A stretch of 21,060 nucleotides of DNA from F1-20-MAGs119 sp040401695 (GTDB taxonomy: Bacteria > Actinomycetota > Acidimicrobiia > Acidimicrobiales > Ilumatobacteraceae): assembly GCA_040401695.1 (NCBI GenBank), contig JBBANY010000040.1, positions 1 through 21,060 of the forward strand. The letters are read 5' to 3'. This document shows, piece after piece, positions 7,030-13,998 of the stretch. Both the position numbers and the translations under genes were made by a program. The notes under the pieces were generated by a model. That model was not told the DNA's origin. It saw nothing but the letters and a program-made list of their open reading frames with translations, and ran no database searches. How positions within the stretch are numbered: the first letter of the stretch is position 1; each line of letters starts with the position of its first letter.

Positions 7030-8396
7030 GAATCGTGCGGACCGGGGGGCTCGTCGGCTTCGTGCCCGAACACTGCACGCTGCGCCGAGGTGTACGACGC
7101 GCCGTCACGAAGTTCGCAGCCACCATGCGGGCCGACTTCGTCTACAGCGACTCGCTGCACACCACCGACGACCGCCACGAAGAACCGTTCCAGGTGTTGC
7201 GACCCGGCTGGTCGCCCGAACGTTTGCGCGGCCACAACTACGTGGGCGACGTGGTTTTTGCCTCCGAGGCGGTGGTCACCGCCGCCGGTGGCGCAGAGTT
7301 TCTCGCGTCGCTGTCGGCCCACGATCGGTCGCTGCGACTCGCCGAACATGCACAACGTCACGAACGCATCGCCGAGTTCCTGTACGTCGCCGATTGGCGC
7401 CATGCCGCACCGTCGACCGACGTCACCGCGGTGCGCGACCACTGCACACGCACGGGCATCACCGCCACATGCGATGCCGTCGGCGAGTCGGCGGTACGTG
7501 TGCGGCGGACGCTGATGTCACGACCACGCGTCGCTGTGATCGTGCCGACACGCGGCACCCGCGCCGAAGTGTGGGGTCGCGACCGGGTACTGGCCGCCGG
7601 CGCGATTGCGTCGATGCGCACGACCAGCACGTACCCGCATCTCGAATTCATCGCCGTGATCGATCACGACACCCCTGCCGACGCACGACGCGAGATCGAG
7701 ACCGCGGGTGGCGATGCGCTCATGTGCATCGACTACGACCGACCCTTCAACTTCGCGGAAAAGGTGAACATCGCGGCGATCCACACCGATGCCGACTACT
7801 TGTTGCTCCTGAACGACGACACGCAGATCATCTCCCCCGACATCGTCGAGACGATGCTCTCGTATTTCGAGGATCACGACGTCGGCCTCGTCGGTCCAAC
7901 CCTTCTCTACGAAGACGGAACCATTCAGAGCGCCGGCCATTTCTTCAACCCGGTCCCATACGACTACTACCGCGGTCACCCCGCCGACATTCCCGGCGCG
8001 TCGAACATGTTGCACGTGGCCCGCGAGGTGTCGTCGGTGATCGCCGCGTGCGCGCTCACGCCGCGGGCGCTCTTCGAACAGGTCGGCGGGCTGTGCACCA
8101 AGTTTCCCGGCAACTACAACGACATCGACTACGCGCTCAAGCTGCGGATGGCAGGCAAGCGAACGATCTGGACCCCACTCGCGACGTGCCACCACTTCGA
8201 ATCAAAGACGCGGGAACCGGTGATGAAACCCGCCGACGTCGCAGAACTCGGCGAACGTTGGCGCGACATGCTCGATCGCGATCCGTACGCGCACCCCGCT
8301 CTGCAGCGCTACCAGTTCGTGTGGAAGTCGAACCGTCCCGGTCAGAGATCGGTCGATGAGGCAGTCGGGCCCACCGCACCGATCGCGTCGAAATAG
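7026..8396 (+). CDS. GT2 glycosyltransferase with a remnant N-terminal GT half-domain
   Basis: Likely transfers a sugar from a nucleotide donor onto a surface glycan, at the cytoplasmic side of the membrane. The active GT-A domain spans about residues 167-400: VAVIVPTRG at 169-177, RPFNFAEKVNIAA at 239-251, the metal-binding region LLLLNDDTQ at 259-267, the GPTLLYEDGTIQSAGHFF block and the acceptor-side YNDIDYALKLRMAGKR at 364-379. This is the pattern of O-antigen-type GT2 enzymes. Residues 8-90 (ADFVYSDS at 36-43, RPGWSPERLRGHNYVGD at 59-75, VVTAAGG) match only the C-terminal half of the first GT domain of tandem enzymes, where YSDEDK, KPDWSPDLL and NYIGH are usual. The N-terminal nucleotide-binding half is absent. 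The start overlaps the upstream stop (ATGA). The 3' end overlaps the convergent membrane gene by 55 bases. Confidence 0.86.
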   Translation: MRIVRTGGLVGFVPEHCTLRRGVRRAVTKFAATMRADFVYSDSLHTTDDRHEEPFQVLRPGWSPERLRGHNYVGDVVFASEAVVTAAGGAEFLASLSAHDRSLRLAEHAQRHERIAEFLYVADWRHAAPSTDVTAVRDHCTRTGITATCDAVGESAVRVRRTLMSRPRVAVIVPTRGTRAEVWGRDRVLAAGAIASMRTTSTYPHLEFIAVIDHDTPADARREIETAGGDALMCIDYDRPFNFAEKVNIAAIHTDADYLLLLNDDTQIISPDIVETMLSYFEDHDVGLVGPTLLYEDGTIQSAGHFFNPVPYDYYRGHPADIPGASNMLHVAREVSSVIAACALTPRALFEQVGGLCTKFPGNYNDIDYALKLRMAGKRTIWTPLATCHHFESKTREPVMKPADVAELGERWRDMLDRDPYAHPALQRYQFVWKSNRPGQRSVDEAVGPTAPIASK

Positions 8397-8794
8397 GCGA
8401 GGTGCGCACGCACCACGTGCACGACGTCGACGTCGTCGAGCAATTCGACGCCCGACTTCTCCGCCTCCGACAGCAGGTAGGCAGACAACTGGTCCTCGGA
8501 GATCAGCAGCAGTTCGGCGATGTCCTGCCGCTTGTCGACGGCACGGTCGGGTTGCAGGCCCTGTGCGTGAAGCCAACGCATGTGCAACGCCAGCATGGCC
8601 TGCAGCTCGTCGGGGGTGAGGCGTGCCTGGGTGACCTCGGGAAGTCTGTCGGCGACGAAGTCAGCCGCCTGATCGAGGTCGTAAACGGCACGAGGCGCAA
8701 CGGCATCGAGCCGTCGCGCCTCGCGACCAATGACGATTGCGGCAATGGCGAGAACGCACACCGCCGCCGCGGCGATGAAGACGCCGGTGATCAA
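8342..8794 (-). CDS. Small single-pass membrane protein of unknown function (150 aa)
   Basis: Residues 2-22 are a strong hydrophobic segment (ITGVFIAAAAVCVLAIAAIV) followed by basic residues (GREARR), so the protein is probably N-out/C-in with a soluble cytoplasmic tail. The tail is rich in Asp, Glu and Leu, contains a run LTPDELQAMLALHMRWLHAQG near 59-79 and an acidic segment ELLDDVDVVHVV. I cannot name the family. The start is a TTG whose last two bases, with the next A, form the TGA stop of the acyl-CoA dehydrogenase (TTGA overlap), so translation is coupled. No ATG or GTG gives the membrane segment intact. The 3' end runs 55 bases into the convergent GT2 gene. Confidence 0.72.
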   Translation of the reverse strand: MITGVFIAAAAVCVLAIAAIVIGREARRLDAVAPRAVYDLDQAADFVADRLPEVTQARLTPDELQAMLALHMRWLHAQGLQPDRAVDKRQDIAELLLISEDQLSAYLLSEAEKSGVELLDDVDVVHVVRAHLAYFDAIGAVGPTASSTDL

Positions 8795-9906
8795 ATTCCG
8801 ATCCGCTGAGCCAGCAGCTCGCGGTGGTACGTCGGGTCACCGAACATCAGCTCACTCGACTTCGCACGCTTGAAGTACAGGTGCGCCGGGTGTTCCCAGG
8901 TGAAGCCGATACCGCCGTGGATCTGGATGTTCTCGGCCGTGGCATGGAAGTACGCCTCCGAGCAGTAGGCCTTGGCGAGCGAGGCGACCGACGGAAGTTC
9001 GTCGTTCATCTCCGCCGCGCACCACATGCCGTAGTACGCCGCCGACTTTGCCGACTCGACCTCGAGCAGCATGTCGGCGCACTTGTGCTTGATCGCCTGG
9101 AACGAGCCGATCGGACGACCGAACTGCACGCGAACCTTCGCGTACTCAACGGCCATCTCGAGAACCTTCTGCGCGCCGCCAACCTGTTCGGCTGCGAGAC
9201 CGATGGCGACGAGGTCCATCACCTTCGACAGGATGTTCCAACCCTTGCCCTCTTCGCCGATCAGCGTCGCGGGAGTGTTGTTGAAGTCGAGCTTGGCCTG
9301 CTTGCGGGTCTGGTCCATGGTCGAGAGCTGCGTCCGGGTGAGGCCCGCGGCGCCACCGTCGACTGCGAAGAGGCTGACACCCTTGCCGGTGCGTGCAGCA
9401 ACGATGATGAGCGACGCGACGTGGCCGTCGATCACGAACGACTTGGTGCCCGACAACTTCCAATCGGAACCCGAACCCGTTGCCGCCATTTGGATGCCCG
9501 CTTCGTCCCACTTGCCCGACGGCTCGGCCGTCGCGAGTGTTGCGATCGTGGTGCCCGCTGCGATGCCCGGAAGGTGGGCCTTCTTCGCTGCCTCGTCACC
9601 GCTGTGCAGCAGCGTGTTGGCGGCAAGCACGACCGTCGAGAAATACGGCGCACACAGAAGCGCGCGGCCCATCTCTTCGAGAACGACACCGAGCTCGACG
9701 TACGAGTAACCCGAACCGCCGTACTCCTCGGGAATGTGCAGGCCCTGGAGGCCCATCTGCTCGCCCATCTGGCTCCACACCGCGGCGTCGTAGCCCTGGT
9801 CGGTTTCCATCTGATGGCGCACGGCCTCTTCGGCGGACTTGGCCTCGAGGAAGGCCCGGACTGTCTTGCGGAGCTCTTCCTGCTCCTCACTGAATGCAAA
9901 GTTCAT
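8791..9906 (-). CDS. Acyl-CoA dehydrogenase
   Basis: FAD-dependent dehydrogenation of an acyl-CoA to the enoyl-CoA in fatty acid, sterol or related side-chain breakdown. The 371-residue protein has the N-terminal helical domain (MNFAFSEEQEELRKTVRAFL), LHIPEEYGGSGYSYVELGVVLEEMG, the middle beta domain with LATAEPSGKWDEAG and GTKSFVIDG, and the C-terminal VQFGRPIGSFQAIKHKCADM and IHGGIGFTWEHPAHLYFKRAKSSE blocks that contact flavin and substrate. The ending style is that of the shorter actinobacterial FadE proteins, some of which act as heterotetramers with a partner subunit; no partner is next to it here. The ATG at 9906 is supported by the family start MNF; the longer frame upstream is antisense to the antitoxin. 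A weak CAGGAT box lies 6 bases before it. The SDR at 1-777 could act in the same pathway. Confidence 0.93.
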   Translation of the reverse strand: MNFAFSEEQEELRKTVRAFLEAKSAEEAVRHQMETDQGYDAAVWSQMGEQMGLQGLHIPEEYGGSGYSYVELGVVLEEMGRALLCAPYFSTVVLAANTLLHSGDEAAKKAHLPGIAAGTTIATLATAEPSGKWDEAGIQMAATGSGSDWKLSGTKSFVIDGHVASLIIVAARTGKGVSLFAVDGGAAGLTRTQLSTMDQTRKQAKLDFNNTPATLIGEEGKGWNILSKVMDLVAIGLAAEQVGGAQKVLEMAVEYAKVRVQFGRPIGSFQAIKHKCADMLLEVESAKSAAYYGMWCAAEMNDELPSVASLAKAYCSEAYFHATAENIQIHGGIGFTWEHPAHLYFKRAKSSELMFGDPTYHRELLAQRIGI

Positions 9907-9950
9907 GCCCGAATCCTGCCCCCACCGATCAACGTCCCGCAAGAACAAGC

Positions 9951-9968
9951 GTGTACAGATGTGTACAC
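9951..9968. promoter_or_regulatory. Tandem TGTACA palindromes, candidate VapB operator
   Basis: GTGTACA (9951-9957) and GTGTACAC (9961-9968) are two copies of a palindromic core spaced exactly 10 bases, one helical turn. They lie 20-38 bases upstream of the proposed -10 box of the toxin-antitoxin pair, covering the -35 region. Antitoxins of this type usually repress their own promoter by binding such paired sites, so this is a natural candidate for the autoregulatory operator. Binding is inferred, not shown. Confidence 0.5.
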
Positions 9969-9987
9969 ACTCTGAGGGCGTGGCGGC

Positions 9988-9993
9988 TAGCCT
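9988..9993 (+). promoter_or_regulatory. Putative leaderless -10 box (TAGCCT) for the toxin-antitoxin pair
   Basis: TAGCCT is followed by 7 bases and the GTG at 10001. Both the hexamer and the spacing are identical to the box before the SDR gene (785-790, minus). No ribosome-binding sequence is present. Confidence 0.42.
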
Positions 9994-10000
9994 GCTCCAG

Positions 10001-10285
10001 GTGGCGCACGCGAAGGTCGGAACACGGGAACTGCGGGCCAATCTGGCCACGGCCCTGCGCCGCGCCGCTGCCGGCGAGCGCGTCATCGTCACCGACTCGG
10101 GTCGCCCCGTTGCCCAGTTGGGGCCGGTCGATGCGCCGGCGGGTTCGACAATGGACGAGTTGGTCGCGCGCGGCTTGGTCGTGCCGCCGCGTCGTGCCCC
10201 GCGCGAACGCGCCGGGTCGCTGCCACGGGCCATCGACATCCACAGCGGCATGCGCTTCGACCAGATCGTGCGGGACTTGAGGTGA
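10001..10285 (+). CDS. vapB: Phd/YefM-type antitoxin
   Basis: A 94-residue antitoxin. The N-terminal part VGTRELRANLATALRRAAAGERVIVTDSGRPVAQLGPV (about residues 5-42) is the typical Phd/YefM fold, which dimerises and binds operator DNA; the C-terminal half (MDELVARGLV to FDQIVRDLR) would wrap the toxin and block its active site. The GTG at 10001 is chosen because the family homology begins immediately after it and a TAGCCT box lies 7 bases upstream; frames extending further upstream would be antisense to the acyl-CoA dehydrogenase. The stop overlaps the toxin start as GTGA. The symbol follows the toxin type; the antitoxin fold is Phd-like rather than AbrB-like. Confidence 0.82.
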   Translation: MAHAKVGTRELRANLATALRRAAAGERVIVTDSGRPVAQLGPVDAPAGSTMDELVARGLVVPPRRAPRERAGSLPRAIDIHSGMRFDQIVRDLR

Positions 10286-10701
10286 CGATCGTTCTCGACA
10301 CGACGGCGTTGCTCGCATTGCACGTGTCGTGCGCCCAGCGACAGATCGTCGTCGACGCGATGAACGACGACCACACGTGGTGCGCATCGGCGATGGCACT
10401 GGCCGAGTGTCTCGCCGGCATCGACCGAATGACCGAAGAACCGGTTCTCCGCGACGAGTTGGAGGATTCGTTGCGTCGCACGTGGGATTACATCCACGTC
10501 GTGCCCGTTGACCAACGGTGCATCGACGAGGCGTCCCTCATTTCGCGGGCCCAGCCCGTGACGCTCGGGTCGGCGCTGCACCTGGCTGCCGTGCAGCGCC
10601 TACCCGGGCCGGTATCTCTCGTCACCTTCGACCCGGGGCAGATCACGGTTGCGCTCGGGTTGCAGGCCGATGGCCGCAACGTGAACATCATCTCGTCGTG
10701 A
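10282..10701 (+). CDS. vapC: PIN-domain VapC-like toxin with a substituted active-site residue
   Basis: A 139-residue PIN-domain protein. VapC toxins are Mg-dependent RNases that cut tRNA or rRNA and stop translation when free of antitoxin. Acidic residues seen are D6 (VLDTTALLAL), E42 (MALAECLAG) and D117 (LVTFDPG). The third conserved acid, normally the Asp of DALHLA, is serine here (GSALHLAAV, S97), so metal binding and RNase activity may be reduced or lost. D91-type alternatives are not obvious nearby. The GTG start lies inside the antitoxin stop (GTGA), so production is coupled. Nothing around it suggests a mobile element; the pair sits between an acyl-CoA dehydrogenase and an MBL-fold gene. 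Confidence 0.8.
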   Translation: MTIVLDTTALLALHVSCAQRQIVVDAMNDDHTWCASAMALAECLAGIDRMTEEPVLRDELEDSLRRTWDYIHVVPVDQRCIDEASLISRAQPVTLGSALHLAAVQRLPGPVSLVTFDPGQITVALGLQADGRNVNIISS

Positions 10702-10708
10702 TGCACCG

Positions 10709-10721
10709 TGCGAGAATGACG
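10709..10721 (+). promoter_or_regulatory. Putative leaderless promoter with GAGAAT box for the MBL gene
   Basis: TGCGAGAATGACG is an exact 13-base repeat of the sequence before aceE (1396-1408). In both cases GAGAAT ends 6 bases before the start codon (GTG at 10724 here, ATG at 1411 there). The repeat supports a shared promoter type rather than chance. Confidence 0.42.
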
Positions 10722-10723
10722 GC

Positions 10724-11344
10724 GTGAACGCCGCTGTTCTGCACTGGTCGAACGCCGATGTCGAGGTGCACAAGATCGTCGTCGGGCCCTATGAAAACAA
10801 CGTGTTCGTCGTGCGGTGCCGGGCCACGGGTGAGTCCGTTCTCATCGATGCAGCGAACGAACACGAGCTGCTTCTCGACATGTGCCGGTCGCTCGGCGTG
10901 CGTCGGGTCCTCGAAACCCACGGGCACTGGGACCACATCCAGGCCGTACCCGCCATGCGCGAAGCCGGCTACGAAGTCGGCGTGTCGTCACTCGACGCAC
11001 CCCGACTGAAAGACGTGGGCTACGACGTCTTCATCGACGACAAGGAAGTGATCGAGGTCGGTCGCCTGCGCCTGCACGCGATCCACAACCCGGGCCACAC
11101 CGAGGGATCGATCTCGTTCAAGGTCGACAACACCCCGCTTCTCTTCACCGGTGACACCCTGTTCCCCGGTGGGCCGGGCAACGCCACCTTCGAGGGCGGC
11201 GACTTCACCACGATCATCGAATCGATCGACACCAAACTCTTCACGTTCCCCGTCGACACGATCGTCCTCCCGGGACACGGCCTCGACACGACCATCGGCA
11301 CCGAACGACCGCATCTCGGCGAGTGGGTCGAGCGCGGCTGGTGA
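10724..11344 (+). CDS. Metallo-beta-lactamase-fold hydrolase, glyoxalase II-like
   Basis: A 206-residue zinc hydrolase of the hydroxyacylglutathione hydrolase-like group. Metal ligands are clear: THGHWDH with H66, H68, D70 and H71, H125 in NPGHTEGS, D144 in FTGDTLF and H185 in LPGHG. The N-terminal VVGPYENNVFVVRC is typical of glyoxalase II-like proteins. It probably cleaves a thioester such as S-lactoyl-thiol or another small ester; actinobacteria often lack glutathione, so mycothiol or another thiol might be used (inference). The GTG at 10724 is supported by the -10 box 6 bases upstream. The stop overlaps the start of the following GT-C-like gene (GTGA), which places the hydrolase as the first gene of the glycan run, though its role there is unclear. 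Confidence 0.9.
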   Translation: MNAAVLHWSNADVEVHKIVVGPYENNVFVVRCRATGESVLIDAANEHELLLDMCRSLGVRRVLETHGHWDHIQAVPAMREAGYEVGVSSLDAPRLKDVGYDVFIDDKEVIEVGRLRLHAIHNPGHTEGSISFKVDNTPLLFTGDTLFPGGPGNATFEGGDFTTIIESIDTKLFTFPVDTIVLPGHGLDTTIGTERPHLGEWVERGW

Positions 11345-13083
11345 ACGCACGTCGACCGATGCGGGTCGGGGCACTTCATCGGTTCATCGCCGGTCTCGGG
11401 ATCGCGTGCCTCGCGATACTCGTCTGGGCGACTTTCGCCTCGCGTGGCGCATCGGTGCGACCCGACGAACTCGGTTTTCTCCTGAATGGCTGGGTGCTGA
11501 CGGGCCACCATGAAACGTTTTTCGGGGCGGAATTTCGCTCGTTCTACACGGCCGGATACGGATTCGTCACCGCAGTCGCGGCAGTTGTGGGCCGCGGCAT
11601 CGACGCGCAGTACCGGCTGTCGCTGCTGGCGAACATCGGGCTCGTTGTCGCAACGGCTGCCGCACTGGCACGACTTGCGTTTCGTCATCTGGCGGTTGCG
11701 CGCAACACGGCACGCACGTTGGGAACCGTCGTTGCGCTCGCGCCCGCCGTCGCGGCGAATTCTCTGTTCGCGTGGTCCGAAACCCTCAACCGTTTCCTCT
11801 TCGTCGCGGTCGTCGTGTTGGCCTACGAACACGTGATGCGCCCGCGCTGGGTGACGTCGGTCTCGATCGGCATCGCATCGTCGTTCGCGGTGATTGCCCA
11901 CGGCCGCTTCACGCTTCTTCCCGCGCTCGCCGTCGTCTTGTTGGTCGTTGTCGCAACACAGGCTCCGCGGAAACTCCTCGCCGTGACCGCCGGTGGCATC
12001 GTTGTCTCGATCGTGTCATGGTGGGTCTTCACCCGCATCAACGTGTCGCTGCGTCGCGACCTCTACCCGGCCGCAAGTGGCAAAGAAGGTCGGATGGTCG
12101 ACAAGTTGACGACACCATCGAACCTTCCGAGCCTCGGACGATCGGCTACGGGCCAGTTGTGGTACGTGCTCGCAACGTCGTTCGGCCTCGCCGCCGTCGG
12201 CCTGGCAATGAACGTTCGATCGGTGATACTCGGCCTGCGCCGCGCACGCACTCTGCAGTGGTTGGCACCGGCGTTCCTCTTTCTGTCGGCGGGCAGCGTG
12301 GCCCTCGCTTCGGCCCTGCAGCTGCTGCGCGTCATCCGACCCGACCACCTCGTCTACGGCCGCTACCTCGAGGCGGTTTCACCGGTGTTCGTGTTGGTCG
12401 GTCTCGCGGCGCTGACGGGTGGTTCGTCATTCGCCCGCCGTGCCTGGACCATCGGCATCGCCGGTGTCGTTGCGTGTGCAGCGGTTCTCGCTGTTGCGGC
12501 GGGACGCGACGAACTTCGTGCGATGACATCCGACAACAAGTTCTTCGCGATACCCAACGCGATCGCCCTCGACTGGGCCCTGAAACTGACGAAGCCCGCC
12601 GGCTATCTGTCGCTCACGGTGGTCTTCGTCATGATTGCGGTCGTCCTCTTCGCCATGTCGAAGAGACACACGGCGGCCTTTCTCGCTTCGCTCGCCGCCA
12701 TTTCGCTCGTCTTCACCGCCTCTACCGCGGTGCGCACGGTTGTTCCCTACCGCGACTACTTCGATCACCTCACGCTCGACAACGACGTGCGCGACAGGGT
12801 TCGAGGTGATGGACGCGAGACGACGATCGTCTTCGACGCCGGCGGTCTCGGTGGCCAAACGTTCTACGACTACAGATACCTGCTGCATCCGATCCAGGTG
12901 TCCCGCGTCGACGTTCAGTGGGTCGAGCGGAAAACATTGCGCTGCGTCATCGGAGCCGTTGGCCGACCACCCGAGGATGCGGGCTGGAACATCGCCGCGA
13001 AAGAAAACGAAGCCGCATCACGCGGCAAGCAGGAGCCGGGAAACATCGTTCTGTGGATGCGCGCGGGAGTAGATTCGTGCTGA
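11341..13083 (+). CDS. Polytopic membrane protein, putative GT-C-type glycosyltransferase
   Basis: A 580-residue integral membrane protein with roughly 10-12 hydrophobic helices in the first 460 residues and a soluble C-terminal tail of about 110 residues. After the first membrane helix (about 15-33) comes RPDELGFLLNGWVLTG, with the D42/E43 pair at the position where GT-C enzymes (mannosyl- and arabinosyltransferases, ArnT, Pmt types) carry catalytic acids in the first outer loop. GT-C enzymes use polyprenyl-phosphate sugars on the outer side of the membrane, which fits the dolichol-phosphate-type GT2 encoded next. I do not recognise a specific family, so the glycosyltransferase call is an inference from topology and context. 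The GTG start overlaps the stop of the MBL gene (GTGA). A TAGATT box within its 3' end appears to serve the next gene. Confidence 0.72.
   Translation: MNARRPMRVGALHRFIAGLGIACLAILVWATFASRGASVRPDELGFLLNGWVLTGHHETFFGAEFRSFYTAGYGFVTAVAAVVGRGIDAQYRLSLLANIGLVVATAAALARLAFRHLAVARNTARTLGTVVALAPAVAANSLFAWSETLNRFLFVAVVVLAYEHVMRPRWVTSVSIGIASSFAVIAHGRFTLLPALAVVLLVVVATQAPRKLLAVTAGGIVVSIVSWWVFTRINVSLRRDLYPAASGKEGRMVDKLTTPSNLPSLGRSATGQLWYVLATSFGLAAVGLAMNVRSVILGLRRARTLQWLAPAFLFLSAGSVALASALQLLRVIRPDHLVYGRYLEAVSPVFVLVGLAALTGGSSFARRAWTIGIAGVVACAAVLAVAAGRDELRAMTSDNKFFAIPNAIALDWALKLTKPAGYLSLTVVFVMIAVVLFAMSKRHTAAFLASLAAISLVFTASTAVRTVVPYRDYFDHLTLDNDVRDRVRGDGRETTIVFDAGGLGGQTFYDYRYLLHPIQVSRVDVQWVERKTLRCVIGAVGRPPEDAGWNIAAKENEAASRGKQEPGNIVLWMRAGVDSC
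13070..13075 (+). promoter_or_regulatory. Putative -10 box (TAGATT) for the GT2 gene at 13085
   Basis: TAGATT lies within the last codons of the GT-C-like gene and is followed by 9 bases and the ATG at 13085. The ten bases GAGTAGATTC are the same as before the HhH-GPD gene at 4141. It would be an internal promoter in the glycan run giving a near-leaderless transcript. Confidence 0.38.
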
Positions 13084-13084
13084 C

Positions 13085-13987
13085 ATGAGTCCCTCCGAGA
13101 ACCTCTGCGATGTCAGCGTGGTCCTCCCCATCTACAACGAACGGGGACACCTGCGCGACGAGATCACTCGCATCCAGAAGGCTCTCGATGACTCGAAATA
13201 CTCGTACGAGATCATCGTGATCGATGACGGCTCGAACGACGGATCCGAACGCGACCTCGAATCGATCGATGGGATTCGCCTCATCAGGCACCCGTCGAAC
13301 CGTGGCTCGGGTGCCGCGCGCCGCACCGGCACGAACGCCGCGGTCGGTCGCGTGGTCGTGTGGACCGACGTCGACATGACCTACCCGAACGACGAGATTC
13401 CGTGGCTCGTCGATCAGATGCAGGGCTACGACCACGTCGTCGGGGCCCGACGCACGGAAGAAGGAACTCTCAAGTTGTTCCGCAAGCCGGCGAAGTGGTT
13501 CATCCGCAAACTGGCCAGCTACCTGACCGAAACCGACATCAAGGATCTCAACTCCGGACTCCGCGCGTTCCGCCGCGACGTCGCCGTGCAGTACACGCAC
13601 CACTTGCCCAACGGCTTTTCCTGCGTCACCACCCTCACGATGTCGTTTCTCGCCAACGGGTACAGCGTCGGATACGTGCCGATCGACTACTTCCCGCGCG
13701 CGGGTCGTTCGAAGTTCCACTGGTGGCGCGACACGAAGCGCTACATCCTGCAGGTCATTCGCATGACGCTGTCGTACAACCCGCTCAAGGTGTTTCTTCC
13801 GCTCGGTGGTCTCTTGTTCGCACTGGCCGTCGTGAAACTGGGCTTCGACTGGTCGAGCCGCGACTTCCGTCTGTCGACCAACACGCTTCTCATCTTCTTT
13901 GCCGCGCTGCAGGTGACGACGCTCGGCCTTCTCGCCGACCTCGTGGTGCGCGCCACACGCCGACGCCTCGACGTCGACCCCGTCTGA
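13085..13987 (+). CDS. GT2 polyprenyl-phosphate glycosyltransferase
   Basis: A 300-residue enzyme of the dolichol-phosphate mannosyltransferase/GtrB/ArnC type. It probably transfers a sugar from a nucleotide donor to polyprenyl phosphate at the inner face of the membrane. The GT-A domain starts with DVSVVLPIYNE (9-19), continues with EIIVIDDGSNDGS (42-54), the metal-binding DVD at 95-97 in WTDVDMTYP, and DLNSGLRAFRRD (154-165), a hallmark of this group. Two hydrophobic helices follow at about 234-253 and 266-290, as in GtrB. The product would be the donor for a GT-C enzyme, and such a protein is encoded immediately upstream. The gap to the upstream stop is 1 base. It could also be a mannosyl-phospho-polyprenol synthase for lipoglycans. 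Confidence 0.9.
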   Translation: MSPSENLCDVSVVLPIYNERGHLRDEITRIQKALDDSKYSYEIIVIDDGSNDGSERDLESIDGIRLIRHPSNRGSGAARRTGTNAAVGRVVVWTDVDMTYPNDEIPWLVDQMQGYDHVVGARRTEEGTLKLFRKPAKWFIRKLASYLTETDIKDLNSGLRAFRRDVAVQYTHHLPNGFSCVTTLTMSFLANGYSVGYVPIDYFPRAGRSKFHWWRDTKRYILQVIRMTLSYNPLKVFLPLGGLLFALAVVKLGFDWSSRDFRLSTNTLLIFFAALQVTTLGLLADLVVRATRRRLDVDPV

Positions 13988-13998
13988 CGGCGGCGACG

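Noticed and set aside
9907..10581. Upstream extension of the acyl-CoA dehydrogenase frame
   Set aside because: It is antisense to the antitoxin and toxin genes, and the family N-terminus MNFAFSEEQ begins at 9906.
13360..13998. Upstream in-frame extension of the AsnB-like protein
   Set aside because: The extra 213 codons are an arginine-rich out-of-frame reading of the GT2 gene; family homology begins at the ATG at 13999.
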